Assembly (NCBI RefSeq): GCF_003347515.1
Contig: NZ_QEII01000290.1
Coordinates: 248,001-312,000, forward strand
DNA from: Rhodoferax ferrireducens
Lineage (GTDB): Bacteria > Pseudomonadota > Gammaproteobacteria > Burkholderiales > Burkholderiaceae_C
Direction of reading: 5' to 3'
Length of the DNA stretch: 64,000 nt
This document shows, piece by piece, positions 60,603 through 64,000 of this stretch. Position numbers and translations under genes: made by a program. Position 1 is the stretch's first letter. The number at the start of each line of letters is the position of its first letter. Under the pieces are notes generated by a model. It ran no database searches and was not told the origin of the DNA. It saw only the letters and a program-made list of their open reading frames with translations.

Positions 60603-62114
60603 ATGACCCGATTTACCCTGCGTCAGAAATTTTTATTCGGCATGGTAGCCGTGCTCGCGGTGTCACTGCTGGTGATGTTGGGGGGACGATTCCTTGGCAA
60701 GGCCGCGCGGTTCCACCACCTTGAGCGCGATCACTTGGCGGCCGTCATGCAGATGACACTCACGATGCAAAGGGCGACCTCGGGTGACACGGTCCCGGCG
60801 GTCGGCAAAGACCTACTGCTCAAGTCGATCGAGCACGGGCAGTGGGTTGCATCACAGGTCGATGTCGAGTTGTTCAAGGTCGAACAGGGGCTGTTCCGCT
60901 TGCTCGGCTTCAATGACATCATTGACTTGCCGAGCAAGGACATTCGCGATCTGGAGCGCGTGAAAAAGATCATCAAGGCCGAACCTGGCAACATCGTGAG
61001 CCCGGCGCTGGTCGAGCGGCTGCGGCCTGATATGGCTGCTGTGCAGGATAACTCCGACCGTTTCGCCCCGCTGGTGGCCGAGGCGGTCAGCTTTATCAAA
61101 GTGCTTGTTTTCAGCATCAACCTGCTGGGAGGTCTGGTGCTGCTGGCCTCCTTTTGGGCTATCCGCAAAGCGGTCCTCGGGCCGCTGGAGGAGGCGCTGC
61201 GGCTGGCGGGCCATATTGCCCAGGGCGACCTCACGGGGCAGATCGTGACGCGTTCGAACGACGAAGTCGGTCAATTGATGGCCGCCCTTGCGGACATGCA
61301 GGGCAGCCTGTCCAGGATGGTAGCCCATGTGCGACAGAACTCCGAGAGTCTGGAAGCTGCCAGTTCCGAGATCGCCCAAGGCAACCATGACCTCAGTGCG
61401 CGCACCGAAAGCCAGGCCAGCGTCCTGGAAGAAACCGCCGCATCCATGGAGGAGCTGGGTGCTGCAGTCAAACAAAATGCTGACAGCGCGCGGCAAGCCA
61501 ACCAACTGGCCATGAGCGCTTCGTCTGTAGCTATCCAGGGCGGTGAAGTGGTGGCGCAAGTGGTGGACACCATGAAAGGCATCAACGACGCCTCCCGGAA
61601 AATCTCCGACATCATCGGTGTGATTGATGGTATTGCCTTCCAGACCAACATCCTGGCGCTCAATGCCGCCGTGGAGGCCGCCCGGGCCGGTGAGCAGGGT
61701 CGCGGCTTTGCCGTTGTGGCCAGTGAAGTTCGCAGTCTGGCCGGTCGCTCGGCGGACGCGGCCAAGGAGATCAAGGTATTGATCAACGCCAGTGTCGAGC
61801 GCGTGGCGCAGGGCACGACCCTGGTTGATCAGGCTGGCACCACCATGACCGAGGTGGTAAGTTCCATTCGGCGCGTCACGGATCTCGTGGGTGAGATCAG
61901 CGCCGCCAGCAGCGAACAAAGTGCCGGTGTGACGCAAGTCGGTGAAGCCGTCACTCAGATGGATCAGGTCACCCAGCAGAACGCGGCACTCGTCGAAGAA
62001 ATGGCAGCAGCTGCCAGCAGCCTTAAATCACAGGCGCAGGAACTGGTTCAGACGGTGGCGGTCTTCAAGCTGCCGTCGGCCGGGACAGCTTCTGCCTTGA
62101 CTTGGTCGGAATAG
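60603..62114 (+). CDS. Methyl-accepting chemotaxis protein
   Basis: 503 aa from the ATG at 60603 (AAGGAG ten bases upstream). Membrane segments at about 10-30 and 163-187 flank a periplasmic four-helix-like domain of about 130 residues; a HAMP region (188-240) and the signalling hairpin with [31 protein letters not shown] follow. No CheR-tethering NWETF pentapeptide. Located just after the regulator, it could mediate chemotaxis to island substrates; the sensed ligand is unknown. Confidence 0.9.
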   Translation: MTRFTLRQKFLFGMVAVLAVSLLVMLGGRFLGKAARFHHLERDHLAAVMQMTLTMQRATSGDTVPAVGKDLLLKSIEHGQWVASQVDVELFKVEQGLFRLLGFNDIIDLPSKDIRDLERVKKIIKAEPGNIVSPALVERLRPDMAAVQDNSDRFAPLVAEAVSFIKVLVFSINLLGGLVLLASFWAIRKAVLGPLEEALRLAGHIAQGDLTGQIVTRSNDEVGQLMAALADMQGSLSRMVAHVRQNSESLEAASSEIAQGNHDLSARTESQASVLEETAASMEELGAAVKQNADSARQANQLAMSASSVAIQGGEVVAQVVDTMKGINDASRKISDIIGVIDGIAFQTNILALNAAVEAARAGEQGRGFAVVASEVRSLAGRSADAAKEIKVLINASVERVAQGTTLVDQAGTTMTEVVSSIRRVTDLVGEISAASSEQSAGVTQVGEAVTQMDQVTQQNAALVEEMAAAASSLKSQAQELVQTVAVFKLPSAGTASALTWSE

Positions 62115-62765
62115 GTTCTCTCCGGGCAAGGACGCTGAATTCAGACCCGCCCCATGCGCCGATATCAAACATTTTTTAAAAGTAGCGGCTTTCAGGCTCA
62201 GTCCGCCATTGGTCGCAGAAAAGCAGAACTGGTGCATACCATTGGCTTACTGGCGTTCGGCAACCTTGTCATCATCGCTGGCCTGCAGATCGCCTCGGGG
62301 TTGCCCAGCCTGCAGACGGCAGGAGTCATATTCATCCCTTTTTGCATTGCCATTCTGTGGGCGCTGAGATCCAATCAGCAAGGGCAATATCTGGTCGCGC
62401 GCTGGCTGTTGATAGTCGCGTTCTCGTCGGCCGTGGTCATCCAGGTGTTGGCTTTTCACGGGACCGATTTGCGCACCTACTTCTACCTTGCTAGCACAGG
62501 AATTGCGGGGGCCGTCCTCCTTCCCTGGCGACATCGCACTGCGACGTTCCTGTTTGTTGGCGCTAATTTCATTGCATTTTTTTGGTTGGATGCTGTCCAG
62601 TTGCCTGCTCACCTGGACGTCCTTGCGGCGCATGATAATTGGGCGATCCGCCTTTTGAGTGTTTGGGTGCGTGTGGCGCCCTTTGCATCGATTGCGTTTC
62701 TCTTCATGGTGATGGAGTACCTGACGAGACGCACCGAATGGGAACTGGATGCCCTCGCCGTCATC

Positions 62766-63845
62766 GATGTATTCATGCCTATCCGGTTGACGCCCAAGGC
62801 ACTACCTGTAGTGGTTACGGCTCTTGCAGGGCAGACGAATCCTCCCCAGCGTAGAACTCATCGTAGGTCGGCGCTGTAACGCGAGTCGCAATTCCCAGCA
62901 CTGAGGCGAACGCTGTCATCGGGTAGAACCGCCGGTTAAAACGGAACACAAATTCATTGAGATAGGCTGGTAGGTGCTGCGCGCTCACGCCGTGATGCGT
63001 ACCGAGCAGCCATGCCTTCAGGTTGGAGAAGGCGAGATGGATCATTGGCAGCGATTTCTCGACTTTTTCTGTGTCGCCGTGAAGCACAACCGATTCATGG
63101 TGGTACCCCATGGCCGCCAATCCGTTGTAGCCATGCCAGCCGTCGGTGGTGATGTGGCTGCTCGCCTCGATGTTCTTCGTCGCAAACGCCTCCAACGAAC
63201 GCTTGCTGCGATCTTTGAGCGCGCACAGGCGCAAACGCCCAGCATAGATGGCACGACGACCGCGTTGGCTCTGTTTTTGGCGAACCTCAACGGCACCGAC
63301 CACATACGTCATGTGGTGAACGCCTTTGCCTTCACCCCTGGTCTGACCGCCAACCAGTGCCTCGTCCATCTCTATGGGCCATTGCGCTCCGATACGGTCT
63401 TGGTCGGGGCGAACCATGCCCACGCGCAATTTGTGCAGCATTTGGAATGCTGTCTCATAGCGACTGAGCCCGAGCTGGCGCTGCAACTGTAGCGCCGACA
63501 TGCCAGGTGTTTGTGTCGTCACAAGGTACGCAGCCCAGAACCACACCTGCAACGGCGTGCGGGTTGCGTGCATTACCGTCCCAGCCGTCAATGACGTGCT
63601 TCGCTGGCAGTGGCGGCACCTCAGTACCGCTGGCCTATTCTCGAAGCGATACGCCTCGCCCGACGCATCGCACCCCGGGCAAACAAAGCCATCGGGCCAC
63701 CGCACTCGCTCCAAGTAATTGCTGCAAGCTCGCTCGTTCGCAAACATCCTCTGAAAATCAAGCAACGTGCGCGGAAATGGCTGGCTCATCCCTAAACACT
63801 ACCTATGGTGTCCTTGGGTGTCAACCGGATAGGCATGGATGTATT
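62766..63845. mobile_element. IS1595-family insertion sequence with 8-bp target duplication
   Basis: The element occupies 62774-63837 (1064 bp). Both ends start CATGCCTATCCGGTTGAC when read inward, and continue with few mismatches for about 40 bp. The target copy GATGTATT is found at 62766-62773 and 63838-63845, the 8 bp typical of the IS1595 family. Single transposase gene on the minus strand. Perfect duplication and ends point to a recent insertion. Confidence 0.93.
62815..63789 (-). CDS. IS1595-family (ISXO2-like) transposase
   Basis: 324 aa. N-terminal zinc finger with FVCPGCDASGEAYRF and LRCRHCQRS, then an ISXO2-like DDE domain: EMDEALVGGQT, VTTDGWHGYNG (HITTDGW) and the late FNRRFYPMTAFASVLGIA region with VFRFNRRF. 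The frame is intact and lies between both inverted ends. Confidence 0.92.
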   Translation of the reverse strand: MSQPFPRTLLDFQRMFANERACSNYLERVRWPDGFVCPGCDASGEAYRFENRPAVLRCRHCQRSTSLTAGTVMHATRTPLQVWFWAAYLVTTQTPGMSALQLQRQLGLSRYETAFQMLHKLRVGMVRPDQDRIGAQWPIEMDEALVGGQTRGEGKGVHHMTYVVGAVEVRQKQSQRGRRAIYAGRLRLCALKDRSKRSLEAFATKNIEASSHITTDGWHGYNGLAAMGYHHESVVLHGDTEKVEKSLPMIHLAFSNLKAWLLGTHHGVSAQHLPAYLNEFVFRFNRRFYPMTAFASVLGIATRVTAPTYDEFYAGEDSSALQEP

Positions 63846-64000
63846 AACGGGCCTGTACAACCGCCGTGGTGTCGATGGGTTGTTAAAGCGTGAACTGGCG
63901 GCCGCATCGCGCCGACGCAGCACGCTCTGGCTGGCGCTGGTCGATATCGATCACTTCAAGCGGGTCAACGACTGCTTCGGCCACCAGATTGGCGATTGCA

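Larger units (their letters stand above)
62154..64000 (+). pseudogene. Membrane diguanylate cyclase gene interrupted by IS1595-type element
   Basis: From the ATG at 62154, about five or six membrane segments (residues about 25-195) lead to ELDALAVIDV, where the IS enters. Deleting 62774-63845 (IS plus one target copy) joins the frame exactly to [14 protein letters not shown]...[24 protein letters not shown], a GGDEF start; the domain continues beyond the window. The N-terminal piece now ends with about 35 IS-derived residues. C-di-GMP synthesis by this gene is therefore lost or needs IS excision. Confidence 0.88.

Noticed and set aside
1..64000. tRNA or rRNA genes and an obvious tRNA-type attachment site
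   Set aside because: None recognised by eye on either strand; a tRNAscan-type search would be decisive.

Overview
The window looks like chromosomal DNA of a betaproteobacterium, most likely Burkholderiales/Comamonadaceae. This is inferred from the high G+C, the gene families and the operon style, not from any rRNA, which is absent. It has two halves joined at a worn boundary near 23.5 kb.

Half 1 (1-23.5 kb) is part of an integrative conjugative element (ICE) or an integrated plasmid. On the minus strand lies an F-type mating-pair-formation operon (traA, L, E, K, B running off the left edge), preceded by an OmpA-like lipoprotein and a VirB1-like lytic transglycosylase. A second minus-strand operon (12258 to 7056) links FlhD- and FlhC-like activators, a MobH-like relaxase-fold protein, the TraD coupling protein and a DUF4400 membrane protein. 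A CI/SetR-like repressor is transcribed divergently from the same control region. A third block holds a DUF932 protein, a primase-like protein, a GHKL ATPase and small hypothetical genes, followed by DUF1845 and AlpA-like regulators. Near the right end are an intact ISL3-family insertion (8-bp target duplication) and a tyrosine-recombinase-like protein without a recognisable nucleophile. A decayed mlaA follows.

Half 2 (24.5-60.5 kb) is a large CoA-thioester catabolic island for cycloaliphatic and branched carboxylic acids. The core is aliA/aliB/badH/badI with the MarR regulator badR (cyclohexanecarboxylate to pimeloyl-CoA), next to a thiolase, a FadB/PimF-like protein, EtfAB and glutaryl-CoA dehydrogenase (pimeloyl-CoA to crotonyl-CoA). 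Around this lie modules typical of branched side-chain degradation: an alpha-methylacyl-CoA racemase with complete catalytic residues, an SCP2-type thiolase, paired MaoC hydratases, an SDR dehydrogenase, several CoA ligases, an acyl-CoA dehydrogenase pair, an MmgE/PrpD protein coupled to another acyl-CoA dehydrogenase, and an Ltp2-like cysteine-less thiolase fused in operon to a DUF35 zinc/OB protein. A MalT-type LuxR regulator ends the run. A reasonable reading is a naphthenic-acid or terpenoid-like degradation locus in which side chains are shortened or removed and the cyclohexane ring is opened.

The end (60.6-64 kb) carries a methyl-accepting chemotaxis protein and a membrane diguanylate cyclase split by an IS1595-family element whose exact 8-bp duplication lets the original gene be reconstructed. 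Other decay: a VbhA/Fic-type module interrupted by a small palindrome-rich insertion at 36 kb, an IS3 scrap, and an acyl-CoA dehydrogenase fragment. No tRNA, rRNA or CRISPR array was seen.
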